NCBI GenBank assembly: GCA_963748295.1
Contig: CAVVIH010000003.1
Location: 1-64,000 of the forward strand
Length of the DNA stretch: 64,000 bases
From: CAVVIH01 sp963748295
GTDB lineage: Bacteria > Acidobacteriota > Vicinamibacteria > Vicinamibacterales > 2-12-FULL-66-21
Reading direction: 5' to 3'
The notes beneath the pieces were generated by a model. It had not been told where the DNA came from. It was given only the letters and a program-made list of their open reading frames with translations, and did no database searches. Position numbers and translations under genes: made by a program. Of the stretch, positions 36,812-48,859 are shown piece after piece (position 1 is the first letter of the stretch; every line of letters starts with the position of its first letter).

Positions 36812-39809
36812 CTGCCGGATCGCGTGCCTCGCGCTGGCGCTGGCGATCGCGTGCTTCGCCGCGCGGCCTGACGCGCTCGATCCGGCACGCTCGCTGTCGC
36901 AGTACATCCGCGACGCGTGGGGAAGCGAGCGAGGCTTTCCCGGCGGTCCCGTATTTGGGCTCACCCAGACCGCCGATGGCTATCTGTGGATTGCCGCGGA
37001 AAAGGGACTGGTTCGATTCGACGGGCTGGCGTTTCAGCTGTTCGAACCCAGAGGCACCACGACGAGCGCGGGCCCGACGGTGCTCGGCGTCGCGGCGGCC
37101 GCCGACGGCAGCGTATGGGCGCGGCTGCGCGGCGCGGCGCTCGTGCGGTACCACAACGGCGCGCTCGAGAACATTCTCGCGAGCACCGGGTCGGCGGAGT
37201 CGGTCGTATCGGCGATGTCGCGCGGACGCGGCGACACGATGCTGCTCGCCACGCTCGCCCGCGGCGCCCTGGCCTATCGCGACGGCCGCTTCGATCCGCT
37301 CACCGGCGCTCCCGTGCCCGGAGCCTCGTTCGTCATCGCGCTCGCCGAGACGGGCGACGGTGAATTCTGGCTCGGTACCCGCGATGCGGGACTGGTTCGC
37401 GTGCAGGGCACGCGCGCCACGCCGATCACCGCCGGGTTGCCCGACCTCAAGATCAACTGCCTGCTCGCCGGCGATGGCGGCGAGCTCTGGGTGGGCACGG
37501 ACAAGGGCATCGTCCGATGGGACGGCTCCGGGATCACCAAATCGAATGTGCCAGCCGCGCTGCACGACCTGCCGGCGCTTGCGATGATTCGCGACCAGTC
37601 GTCGAACGTCTGGATTGCCGCCGGGCGCAGCGGTCTCGTGCGAGTGACCCGCCAGGGAATCGTGGCGATGACGGAAGCGGATGAACGCTCGGGCCGCCAT
37701 GTATCAGCCGTGTTCGAGGATCGCGACGGCAACCTGTGGGTCGGCACGGCTCGCGGCATCGAGCGGTGGCGGGATCCGGTGTTCACGACGCTGTCCGCTG
37801 CGGAAGGTGTGCCAGCCGGCGGCGTTGGACCGATCTTCGTCGACGGCTCGGCGCGCGTCTGGTTCGCGCCGACCAACGGCGGCCTCTACTGGATTCGTGA
37901 CGGCATCGTTCACGACGTCAAACAGGCAGGGATCGATCGCGACGTGATCTACTCGATTGACGGCGCCGGCGACGAGATCCTGGTGGCACGCCAGCGTGGA
38001 GGGGTGACGCGGCTCCGGACGTCGCAGGACGGCATTCGCAGCGAGCGCTTCACGAAAGCCGACGGTCTGGCGGAAGACAGCATCTACGCCGTGATGCGTT
38101 CCCGCGACGGCGCGATCTGGGCCGGGACGCTCAGCGCCGGCGCGAGCCGAATCGGTAACGGCCAGTCGACGACCTACAACCGGACGAGCGGGCTCGCCTC
38201 GAACAGCGTCTCGGCGATCGTCCAGGGTGCCGACGGTACGATCTGGTTCGCCACTCCAGACGGTCTCAGCGCATTCTCGCGCGGCGGCTGGCGCACGTAT
38301 ACCGCCCGCGACGGCCTTCCCGCGAATGACGTCAACACGCTGTTCGAGGATCGGGAAGCGAGTCTGTGGATTGGCACGACCGCCGGGCTTGCGGTGATGC
38401 ACGACGGCCAGCCGCGCGCGTTCCTGAAAGCGCCGCCGGCGCTTCACGGATCGATCCTCGGGTTCGCGCAGGACCGCCGCGGCTTTCTCTGGATCAACAC
38501 CGCCGATCGCGTGCTGCGCGTCGATCGCGACGCGCTCCTGAACGACGCGCTGCGCGATGGCGACGTCCGGCAGTATGGCGTGGCCGACGGGCTCCTCGCG
38601 GTTGATTCGGTCAAGCGGCATCGCACGATCGTCGCCGACGCGCGCGGCCGCATCTGGCTCACGACGAGCCGCGGAATCTCGGTCGCCGATCCCGACATGG
38701 CGGGCGGCCGTGCGCTGCCGGCGCTGACGCAGATCGAGACGATCGCCGCCGACGGCGCGCACATGGACATCCATCGCGCGGTCGCCATCCCGCCCGGCAG
38801 CCGCCGCGTCGCGCTCGGGTTCACCGGGCTGAGCCTCTCGGTTCCGGAGCGCGTGATGTATCGATACCGGCTCGACGGGTTCGACGCCGACTGGAGCGAG
38901 CCGATCGCCGGACGCCAGGCGGTCTACACGAACCTCGCCCCGGGCGACTACCGGTTTCGCGTCATGGCGTCCAACAGCGATGGAATGTGGAACGGTCCGG
39001 AGGCAACGCTGCAGTTCGCGGTTCAGCCGATGTTCTGGCAGGCGCCGTCATTCCAGGTGCTCGCGCTGCTGGTGCTGGGGCTGGCCGGCTGGGGCGCTTA
39101 CCGTCTGCGCATGCTCCAGATGGCGCGGCAGCTCAGTGTCAGGTTCGAGGAGCGCCTGACGGAGCGCACGCGCATCGCGCAGGAGCTGCACGATACGCTG
39201 CTCCAGGGCTTCGTGAGCGCGTCGATGCAGCTTCACGTCGCAGCCGACAAACTGCCGGACGATTCGCCGGCCAAGGCGTCGGTTGCGCGCGTGCTCGATC
39301 TGATGAGACGAGTGATTGACGAGGCGCGCAACGCGGTGCGCGGGCTGCGCGCGACCAGCACGCCCGATCTGGATCTGGAACACGCGTTCTCCGGGATCCA
39401 GAAGGAGCTCGCCATCGGACACCAGCCGGCATATCGTGTGGTGGTCGAGGGCAAGCCGCGGCCCTTGAACCCGGCGGTGCGCGACGAGGTCTATCGCATC
39501 GGACGTGAGGGACTCGTGAACGCGTTCCGGCATTCCAACGCCACCAGCGTCGAGATCGAGCTCGAATACGGGCCGAAGGAGCTGCGGCTGTTCGTGCGGG
39601 ACGATGGGCGCGGGATCGATCCGGAGACGGTACGCTCCGGGATTGACGGCCACTGGGGGATTACCGGCATGCGGGAACGCGCGGAGCGGATCGGCGGCAC
39701 GCTGAAAATCCGCACCCGCGCCGAGGCGGGCACCGAAGTCGAGCTGCGGGTGCCGGGCCGCGCCGCGTTCCCCCGCGACGCGTCTGCGAGATCGGAGAAA
39801 CATCCATGA
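36786..39809 (+). CDS. Beta-propeller sensor histidine kinase (two-component regulator propeller type)
   Basis: 1007 residues. A leader (SCRIACLALALAIACFAARP) directs a large periplasmic domain: repeated propeller blades (GLTQTADGYLWIAAEKGLVR, VFEDRDGNLWVGTARGIERW, LFEDREASLWIGTTAGLAVM and others), then a YYY domain (YRYRLDGFDADWSEPI), a membrane helix near 760 (FQVLALLVLGLAGWGAYRLR), a HisKA_3 dimerisation domain with RIAQELHDTLLQGF, and HATPase with DDGRGI and GHWGITGMRERAERIGG. It resembles sensors of polysaccharide breakdown products in other phyla, but the ligand here is unknown. The start is the TTG at 36786; the stop overlaps the regulator ATG as ATGA. Confidence 0.92.
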   Translation: MSGSSSCPSCRIACLALALAIACFAARPDALDPARSLSQYIRDAWGSERGFPGGPVFGLTQTADGYLWIAAEKGLVRFDGLAFQLFEPRGTTTSAGPTVLGVAAAADGSVWARLRGAALVRYHNGALENILASTGSAESVVSAMSRGRGDTMLLATLARGALAYRDGRFDPLTGAPVPGASFVIALAETGDGEFWLGTRDAGLVRVQGTRATPITAGLPDLKINCLLAGDGGELWVGTDKGIVRWDGSGITKSNVPAALHDLPALAMIRDQSSNVWIAAGRSGLVRVTRQGIVAMTEADERSGRHVSAVFEDRDGNLWVGTARGIERWRDPVFTTLSAAEGVPAGGVGPIFVDGSARVWFAPTNGGLYWIRDGIVHDVKQAGIDRDVIYSIDGAGDEILVARQRGGVTRLRTSQDGIRSERFTKADGLAEDSIYAVMRSRDGAIWAGTLSAGASRIGNGQSTTYNRTSGLASNSVSAIVQGADGTIWFATPDGLSAFSRGGWRTYTARDGLPANDVNTLFEDREASLWIGTTAGLAVMHDGQPRAFLKAPPALHGSILGFAQDRRGFLWINTADRVLRVDRDALLNDALRDGDVRQYGVADGLLAVDSVKRHRTIVADARGRIWLTTSRGISVADPDMAGGRALPALTQIETIAADGAHMDIHRAVAIPPGSRRVALGFTGLSLSVPERVMYRYRLDGFDADWSEPIAGRQAVYTNLAPGDYRFRVMASNSDGMWNGPEATLQFAVQPMFWQAPSFQVLALLVLGLAGWGAYRLRMLQMARQLSVRFEERLTERTRIAQELHDTLLQGFVSASMQLHVAADKLPDDSPAKASVARVLDLMRRVIDEARNAVRGLRATSTPDLDLEHAFSGIQKELAIGHQPAYRVVVEGKPRPLNPAVRDEVYRIGREGLVNAFRHSNATSVEIELEYGPKELRLFVRDDGRGIDPETVRSGIDGHWGITGMRERAERIGGTLKIRTRAEAGTEVELRVPGRAAFPRDASARSEKHP

Positions 39810-40435
39810 GCGAACGGGCCAGAATCCGCGTGCTGAGCGTCGACGATCATCCGCTGCTTCGCGAAGGCATTGCCGCCATCATCAACAGCCAGCCGGACAT
39901 GGTGATGGTCGCGCAGGCGTCGACCGGCCGCGAGGCGATCCAGTTGTTCCGCCAGCATCGTCCGGACGTCACGCTGATGGATCTCAGGATGCCCGACGTC
40001 AGCGGCATCGACGCGATGGGCGCGATCCTCGCCGAGTTCGCCGACGCGCGCGTCGTGATGCTGACGACCTTCGAAGGGGACGTGGACATTCAACGCTCGC
40101 TCGCCGCTGGCGCGCGCGGGTACTTGCTGAAGAACACGCCTCCGAAGGAACTGGTGGAGGCGGTGCGTCAGGTGCACGCCGGCAGAAAGCGCATCCCGCA
40201 GGAGGTGGCCGCGCAGCTCGCGGAGCACATCGCGGACGAAGCCCTGACCGAGCGCGAGATCGAAGTGCTCCAGCAGGTCTCCGGCGGGAACCGCAACCGG
40301 GAGATCGCCGAACACCTGGCCATCTCCGAAGAAACCGTCAAGGTGCACGTCAAGCACATCATGGAGAAGCTTGGCGCCAGCGACCGGACCGCGGCAGTGT
40401 CCATCGCCGTCAGGCGCGGAATCATCCAGCTGTAA
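39806..40435 (+). CDS. NarL/FixJ-family response regulator
   Basis: 209 residues: receiver domain (RVLSVDDHPLLREGIAAIIN, phospho-acceptor in DVTLMDLRMPD, conserved Lys in GYLLKNTPPKEL) and LuxR-type helix-turn-helix (LTEREIEVLQQVSGGNRNRE, SEETVKVHVKHIMEKLGASD). It overlaps the propeller kinase stop by 4 bp and is its cognate regulator. It is the most plausible regulator of nearby genes such as the DoxX-like gene and the hydrolases, but that is inference. Confidence 0.95.
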   Translation: MSERARIRVLSVDDHPLLREGIAAIINSQPDMVMVAQASTGREAIQLFRQHRPDVTLMDLRMPDVSGIDAMGAILAEFADARVVMLTTFEGDVDIQRSLAAGARGYLLKNTPPKELVEAVRQVHAGRKRIPQEVAAQLAEHIADEALTEREIEVLQQVSGGNRNREIAEHLAISEETVKVHVKHIMEKLGASDRTAAVSIAVRRGIIQL

Positions 40436-40505
40436 CCCGAAAGTGGTATCGCCGCATTCCCGCGACTAGGGATTCGCCGCGAGGGCCCGCGCCGTACGCT
40501 CGTCG

Positions 40506-40931
40506 GTGGTGCAGCGGTACTTCTCTACGTTTCCGGGAAGCTGGCCGGGCGCCGGCCTGCTCCTCCTTCGGCTCGTCGTCGGAGGCGCGGCGACGATTCA
40601 GGGGGGACTCTACCTCGCGAACGCCGACGCGCCGACGTTGATGTGGGCGCCGGCGTTGCTCGCCATCGCGAGCGGCATCACGCTGGTCGCCGGATTCCTC
40701 ACGCCCGCATCCGTCGCCGTCGCGGCAATCGCCACGATCGTCGTCGTGATGGCCGGCGCGCCCGCGACGTCCGCCGGCGTGCTGATCGACAGGGTCGCCG
40801 CGGTGTTCCTCATGACCGACGCCGCGGCGCTCGCGCTGCTCGGTCCGGGGGCCCACTCGATGGATGCCTACCTGTTCGGCCGCCGCGAAATCATCATCCC
40901 TCACGACCCGGCCGGCGGCCGAAAGTGGTAG
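40506..40931 (+). CDS. DoxX-like four-helix membrane protein
   Basis: 141 residues with four hydrophobic spans (about 15-35, 43-62, 68-85, 95-112) and the DoxX-like N-terminal motif LLLLRLVVGGAATIQGGLYL. DoxX-family members occur in redox, sulfur and stress contexts but their chemistry is not settled. The start is the GTG at 40506. The C-terminus is a short basic cytoplasmic tail. It precedes the hydrolase genes by 83 bp on the same strand. Confidence 0.75.
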   Translation: MVQRYFSTFPGSWPGAGLLLLRLVVGGAATIQGGLYLANADAPTLMWAPALLAIASGITLVAGFLTPASVAVAAIATIVVVMAGAPATSAGVLIDRVAAVFLMTDAAALALLGPGAHSMDAYLFGRREIIIPHDPAGGRKW

Positions 40932-41014
40932 CCGATATCCACTCGATTGCGTGATGCGCGCCGCCGCGCCACGGCGCTATGTTCGACCAGTTTCAATACC
41001 GAAGGAGCAAGTCG

Positions 41015-41869
41015 ATGACGACATCTACAGCAACCTCGACCGCAAAGGCGCCATTTGTCGAGACGAAAGACGGCACGCAGATCTATTACAAGGACTGGGG
41101 CACCGGACAGCCGATCGTGTTCAGCCACGGCTGGCCGCTGACCGCCGATGCCTGGGACCCGCAGATGGAGTTCTTCGCGTCGCGCGGGTTCCGATGCATC
41201 GCTCACGATCGGCGCGGCCACGGGCGATCGAGCCAGCCGTGGAACGGCAACGAGATGGACACCTACGCCGACGATCTGGCGGCGCTCGTTGCCGCGCTCG
41301 ATCTCCGCAACGCCATCCATGTCGGACATTCGACCGGCGGCGGCGAAGTCGCGCGCTACCTCGGCCGGCATGGCACGACGCGCGTCGCCAAGGCCGTGCT
41401 GATCGGCGCGGTTCCGCCGCTGATGCTGAAGACCGCCGCCAACCCCGGCGGCCTGCCGATCGAGGCCTTCGACGAGATCCGCGCCGGGGTGCTCGCCGAT
41501 CGGTCGCAGTACTTCAAGGACTTGACCACGCCGTTCTACGGCGCGAACCGCCCGGGCGCCCAGGTGTCCCAGGGGGTGCGCGACTCGTTCTGGATGCAGG
41601 GCATGCAGGCCGGCTTCAAGGCGGCGCTCGACTGCATCAAGGCGTTTTCGGAAACCGACTTCACCGAGGACCTGAAGAAGGTCGACGTCCCGACGCTGAT
41701 CATGCACGGAGACGACGACCAGATCGTGCCGATCGGGGCGTCAGCGATGCTGTCGTCGAAGCTGGTGAAGGGGGCGGTGCTCAAGGTCTATCCCGGCTTC
41801 GCCCACGGCATGTGCACCATCAACAAGGACCAGATCAATTCCGATCTCCTCGCGTTCATCAAGGCGTAG
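41015..41869 (+). CDS. Alpha/beta hydrolase, non-haem chloroperoxidase/arylesterase-like
   Basis: 284 residues from the ATG at 41015, which has AAGGAG 8 bases upstream. Catalytic elements: oxyanion loop FSHGWPLTADAWDPQM, nucleophile elbow VGHSTGGGEVARYLGRHG (Ser), acid in HGDDDQIVPIGASA and His in PGFAHGM. This lineup is that of the cofactor-free haloperoxidase/esterase group. It is the first of three consecutive alpha/beta hydrolases with closely spaced genes. Confidence 0.9.
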   Translation: MTTSTATSTAKAPFVETKDGTQIYYKDWGTGQPIVFSHGWPLTADAWDPQMEFFASRGFRCIAHDRRGHGRSSQPWNGNEMDTYADDLAALVAALDLRNAIHVGHSTGGGEVARYLGRHGTTRVAKAVLIGAVPPLMLKTAANPGGLPIEAFDEIRAGVLADRSQYFKDLTTPFYGANRPGAQVSQGVRDSFWMQGMQAGFKAALDCIKAFSETDFTEDLKKVDVPTLIMHGDDDQIVPIGASAMLSSKLVKGAVLKVYPGFAHGMCTINKDQINSDLLAFIKA

Positions 41870-41895
41870 CGTGGTTCTCGGATCAGGAGGCTGAC

Positions 41896-42738
41896 ATGGC
41901 AATCGGAGTCGTGAGCGCGAGAGAAGAGAAGATCGTCGGACCGAATGGGCGCGGCATCTTCGTCAGGTCGTGGCGTCCGGACACGCAGGCGCGTGCCGTC
42001 GTCGCCATCTGCCATGGCGTGAACTCGCACAGCGGGTACTACATCTGGGCGGCGGAGCGTCTCGTCGAGCGGGGCTTCGCGGTGTATGCGCTCGATCTGC
42101 CGGGACGCGGGAAGTCCGACGGCGAGCGATTCTACGTCGACTCCATCGACGAGTACATCCAGGCCGTCGATGCGCTCGTGGACCTTGCGAAGTCGCGCGA
42201 GCCCGCCCTGCCGTTGTACCTGCTCGGCCACAGCGCGGGCGGCGTCACCTCTTGCGTCTACACGCTCGAGCACCAGGCGAAGCTCGCCGGGCTGATCTGC
42301 GAGAGCTTCGCGTTCAAGGTGGCGGCGCCGGATTTCGCCTTGCAGGTCGTCAAGGGCCTCAGCCACATCGCCCCGCACATTCACATCCTCCGTCTCAAGA
42401 ACGAGGACTTCTCGCGCGATCCCGAGATCGTCAAGTTCATGAACGAGGATCCGCTCATTGCCGACGAAGTGCAGCCGACCGCCACGGTTGCGGCACTGGC
42501 CCGCGCCGACGATCGCCTCGACCGCGAATTCGCGCTGATCACGCTGCCGGTGCTGATCCTGCACGGCACCGCGGACAAGGCGACGAACCCGAAGGGCAGC
42601 GAGCAGTTCTACGCAGAGGCGGGCTCGCAGGACAAGACCCTGAAGCTGTACGAGGGTCATGCGCACGACCTGCTCAACGACTTCGACCGGGACAAGGTCC
42701 TGGCCGACATCGTCGAATGGCTTGAAGAGAGGGTTTAA
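41896..42738 (+). CDS. Alpha/beta hydrolase, monoacylglycerol-lipase-like (serine aminopeptidase S33 group)
   Basis: 280 residues from the ATG at 41896, with AGGAGG 5-10 bases upstream. Motifs: AICHGVNSHSGYYIWAAERL (oxyanion), DLPGRGKSDGER, elbow LLGHSAGGVTSCVYTLEH, acid in LHGTADKATNPKGSE and His in GHAHDLLND. It probably cleaves lipid or ester substrates. It lies 26 bp after the first hydrolase and 16 bp before the third. Confidence 0.9.
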   Translation: MAIGVVSAREEKIVGPNGRGIFVRSWRPDTQARAVVAICHGVNSHSGYYIWAAERLVERGFAVYALDLPGRGKSDGERFYVDSIDEYIQAVDALVDLAKSREPALPLYLLGHSAGGVTSCVYTLEHQAKLAGLICESFAFKVAAPDFALQVVKGLSHIAPHIHILRLKNEDFSRDPEIVKFMNEDPLIADEVQPTATVAALARADDRLDREFALITLPVLILHGTADKATNPKGSEQFYAEAGSQDKTLKLYEGHAHDLLNDFDRDKVLADIVEWLEERV

Positions 42739-42754
42739 GGACAAGGAGACTTTC

Positions 42755-43468
42755 ATGTCACAAACAACACCGACCGGGGTGAAGAACGTCGTGCTGGTGC
42801 ACGGCGGCTTCGTGGATGGATCCGGCTGGGAGGGCGTCTACAAGACGCTCAGGAAAGATGGCTACACGGTCGCGATCGTCCAGAATCCGACGATCTCGCT
42901 CGCCGACGATGTCGCGGCAACGAAGCGGATCATCGCCCGGCAGGACGGCCCCGTGATTCTGGTCGGCCACTCGTACGGCGGCGTCGTCATCACCGAAGCG
43001 GGCAACGATCCGAAGGTCGCCGGGCTGGTCTATATCGCCGCATTCGCTCCTGACAAGGGCGAGTCGGTCGCCGCATTGATCAAGGACCCGTCGCCCGGCG
43101 CGCCGGTGCCGCCAATCCTGCCTCCACAGGATGGCTATCTGTTCCTGGACCGGGCGAAGTTCCACGGCTCGTTCGCCGCGGACGTCGATGCGGACGCGGC
43201 GGCATTCATGGCCGACTCGCAAGTGCCGTGGGGCGTCGAGGCGCTCGGCGGCGCGATCAGCGTGCCGGCATGGAAGGGCAAGCCAAGCTGGTACCTCGTC
43301 GCGACCGAAGATCGAATGATCCCGCCGGATGCGCAGCGTGCGATGTCGAAGCGCGCCGGTTCCACGGTTGTCGAGGTCAAGGGCAGTCACTCGGTCTATG
43401 TCTCGCAGCCGGGAGCCGTGGCCGCGCTCATCGCGACCGCGGCAGCGGGAGCCGAGGTTACGGCATAA
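42755..43468 (+). CDS. Alpha/beta hydrolase, salicylate-esterase/hydroxynitrile-lyase-like
   Basis: 237 residues from the ATG at 42755, with AAGGAG 8 bases upstream. NVVLVHGGFVDGSGWEGVYK, elbow ILVGHSYGGVVITEAG, LVATEDRMIPPDAQRAM (acid) and GSHSVYVSQPGAVA (His) give a complete triad. The compact size and the VHGGFVDGSGW start match the small esterase group of MES/HNL type. Third member of the hydrolase run. Confidence 0.9.
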   Translation: MSQTTPTGVKNVVLVHGGFVDGSGWEGVYKTLRKDGYTVAIVQNPTISLADDVAATKRIIARQDGPVILVGHSYGGVVITEAGNDPKVAGLVYIAAFAPDKGESVAALIKDPSPGAPVPPILPPQDGYLFLDRAKFHGSFAADVDADAAAFMADSQVPWGVEALGGAISVPAWKGKPSWYLVATEDRMIPPDAQRAMSKRAGSTVVEVKGSHSVYVSQPGAVAALIATAAAGAEVTA

Positions 43469-43521
43469 AGAAAAGTGCCAGGGTCCCTCGTGACGTACTA
43501 TTGCCTCCGCAAGGAGGTGCC

Positions 43522-43941
43522 ATGCGTCCGAGGAAACGGCTCTTCTGGGTGGCGGTCCTCATCGGCGTCTCGGCGGGATCCTTCGAGACCCTCGGCGAAC
43601 AGGCGCCCCCGGCGCCGGCTGCGCAGGCGCGGCAGCCGGTGTTCGTGGCGATCTACGAACGCGGGTCTGCCTGGGACGACAGCAAGGGCGTGTTCGAGCA
43701 GGCCGGCATCAACGGGCACATGCAGTTCCTGCGTGCCAACAGCGACAAGCTGATCGGGGCCGGCCGGTTCCGTCAGGGCACCGAGCCGGGCTCGACCGAT
43801 CGCATGGTCGGGATGGTCGTACTGCTGGCCGCAACTCAGGAGGAAGCCGAGCGGCTGATCGCGAACGATCCTGCGGTCGTGGGGAACGTGATGCGCGCGA
43901 CGGTCCGGCAGTGGCTGGCCGAACGCGTGCGCGGTTACTGA
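43522..43941 (+). CDS. Exported YciI-like protein
   Basis: 139 residues from the ATG at 43522, which has AAGGAGG 5 bases upstream. A hydrophobic leader (RLFWVAVLIGVSAGSF) precedes a ferredoxin-like YciI domain: FVAIYERGSAWDD, INGHMQFLRANSDKLIGAGR (conserved His) and LLAATQEEAERLIANDPAVV. The YciI active-site His/Asp pair is only partly obvious. Its role is unknown. It lies downstream of the hydrolase genes and 10 bp before the DUF418 gene. Confidence 0.75.
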   Translation: MRPRKRLFWVAVLIGVSAGSFETLGEQAPPAPAAQARQPVFVAIYERGSAWDDSKGVFEQAGINGHMQFLRANSDKLIGAGRFRQGTEPGSTDRMVGMVVLLAATQEEAERLIANDPAVVGNVMRATVRQWLAERVRGY

Positions 43942-43951
43942 CATCGCTGCC

Positions 43952-45155
43952 ATGTCGATAGTCGCCCACGACACAGTGGCAGCGATCAAGGGCGAAGACG
44001 CCGAACGGATCCACGCCCTCGACGTCCTGCGCGGTCTCGCGCTGCTCGGGATGATCGTCGTCCACTTCCACGATCGTTCGACCGATCCCGGCGGCGTCGA
44101 CGAAGTCGTACGCACGCTCATCTGGCGGCTCGTCGAGAGCAAATCGCATGGAACGTTCGCGCTGCTGTTCGGCGCCGGCTTTGCGATTCAGCTCCGGCGA
44201 GCGGAGCAGCGCGGCCTGCCGTTCGCCACGCTGTATCTCCGCCGGCTGGGCGTGCTCGCCTTGTTCGGCTTCGCGGCGCACGCGCTGTTTGGATTCAACG
44301 TTCTGCTCGGCTACGCGACGTGGGGCGTCGCGTTGCTGCTGATTCGCAAGTGGTCGACCCGCGCGCTGGTCGTCACCGCTGTGCTGACCGCGGTCGCGCT
44401 GTCACTTTTCCACCTCGCCTACACTCTAATCCTCGTGTTCACCACGGGGCCGGACAGCGTCGAGACCGCGTACCAGGCGCGCTTCGCCCTCGCGGACAGC
44501 GTCAACGCCGCCGTCGATGCCGCTGAAGCTCAGAATAGCTACGTCGTCCTCCTGACCGCGCGCCTGCGGCACATGGCCTGGTTCTATAGCCAGCCGTTCT
44601 TCTTCGTGCCCGGCGTCACGCTGACGCTTTTCATCATGGGCCTTCTATACGTGCGCCATCAGGTGTTCGAGCAGGTCGAGAAGCACCGCCGGCTGCTCGG
44701 CGGCATGGCCGCGTTCGGTCTCGTGTCCTGGCTCGCCGCCGACTGGGTGCTGCCGTGGGCAGGCATTGAAGGTTCCTTCGGCCTGTTTCGCGATCAGTGG
44801 CTGACGTTCACGTACGTGAGCGTCGCGCTGCTCCTCATGAACAAGTGGCCTGCGCTTCTGCAGCTTCTGCGACCCGTCGGCGATGCCGGCCGCATGGCGC
44901 TGACCAACTACCTGGCGCAGATTGCGGTACTCGATCTCCTGTTTTCCGGCTACGCGTTGGGGCTTGGAAAGGTTCGGCCCGTGGCCGGGCTCCCGATGGC
45001 TCTCGCGCTCTTCACGGTACAGGCGGCATTCAGGTACTGGTTGGCTGAAGTACTACCGCTTTGGACCCGCTGAATGGCTCTGGAGGTCGCTCACATACGG
45101 ATGCAGCCAGCCGATGCGGCGCACCGCGATGCCTGCCGAGGAGGCGGTGCGATGA
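43952..45155 (+). CDS. DUF418-family multispan membrane protein (one frameshift)
   Basis: About 400 residues with ten or so hydrophobic spans. It starts ALDVLRGLALLGMIVVHFHD, the usual DUF418/YeiB opening, followed by GTFALLFGAGFAIQLRRAEQ. The frame breaks near 45041; dropping one base gives GWLKYYRFGPAEWLWRSLTY, then QPMRR, the family C-terminus, with the stop at 45153-45155 overlapping the next ATG as ATGA. Without the correction the protein ends early at 45073 as LWTR and loses that signature. The family is related to acyltransferase-like membrane proteins, with function unproven. Confidence 0.82.
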
Positions 45156-45923
45156 CTTTCCGACGGTTCGCGCTCGCGACCATCGTTGTTGTGATCGTCG
45201 GGGCGGCCGCCGGCGTCGTAGTCCTCAAGCGCGTCGGGCTTGCCGCGGATCGCCAGCCGAACCGGGTCGAGAGCTTCGTCGCGCGGCATCTGGTCCAGCT
45301 GGCGATCCCATCCGATCTGGCGTCAGCGGCGAGCCCGGTTGCGGGCGATCCGGAAGCGTGGCGCGCGGGGGCGGACAACTTCAAAGGACGATGCGCCGTA
45401 TGTCACGGGGCGGATGGCCGCGGCCGGACTGATGTGGGGCCGAAGATGTACCCGCCGGTGCCCGACCTGGCCTCTGCCGAGATCCAGCAGTTCAGCGATG
45501 GACAGCTCTTTGCCATCATTCGCCACGGCGTAAGTTGGACCGGCATGCCGGCGTTCAGATCGACGCTTGGCGACGAGGACATCTGGCGGCTGGTCGCGTA
45601 CGTGCGGCAGGCGCCGAAGCTGACGTCCGAAGAAGTTGAGAAAATGAATGCCGCCGCCTCCGGCCAGGCGGCGGACATCGTCATGGACGGGACGCAGTTC
45701 AGACCCGGGGACCTGACGGTGTCAGTCGGCCAGACCGTGAGATGGCAGAACGACGATCCGTTCCCTCATAGCGTCGAGTCGCCGGCGGGCGGATTCCGTT
45801 CCGGCGATCTCGAGTCAGGCACCGGCTGGCAGTTCAAACTCACCGAACGCGGCACCTTTCCGTATGAATGCCCGCTGCATCCGGGCATGAAGGGCGTACT
45901 AAAAGTGACCGTTGATCCGCGTC

Positions 45924-48639
<2,716 letters not shown>

Positions 48640-48726
48640 CGGACGCTCCTCCGGAACTCGCACCATGCCTCCAGGGACGAAATCGGGCATGGCGTTGAAG
48701 GGGCTGAGGTTAACGGTGAATTGCCG

Positions 48727-48747
48727 CCTACTACCAGTGGTAGTAGG
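48727..48747. promoter_or_regulatory. Perfect 9-3-9 palindrome between TonB receptor and barrel gene
   Basis: CCTACTACC and GGTAGTAGG are exact reverse complements around AGT. It lies 88 bp upstream of the receptor start and 113 bp upstream of the barrel gene start, in the only noncoding stretch between them, and is a strong candidate operator for one or both genes. The TACTACC/GGTAGTA half-sites look loosely like NarL-type heptamers, so a NarL-family regulator is possible but unproven. Confidence 0.6.
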
Positions 48748-48859
48748 GCCCACCGTACTTTCCGCATAACGGGCGCGTAGTTCTCCGTTCGTTCCGTCCG
48801 TAGTCTTACGCTTCCTAGGCCACGACGATGCTCTTACGCTGACAGCAAGGAGTGCACTC

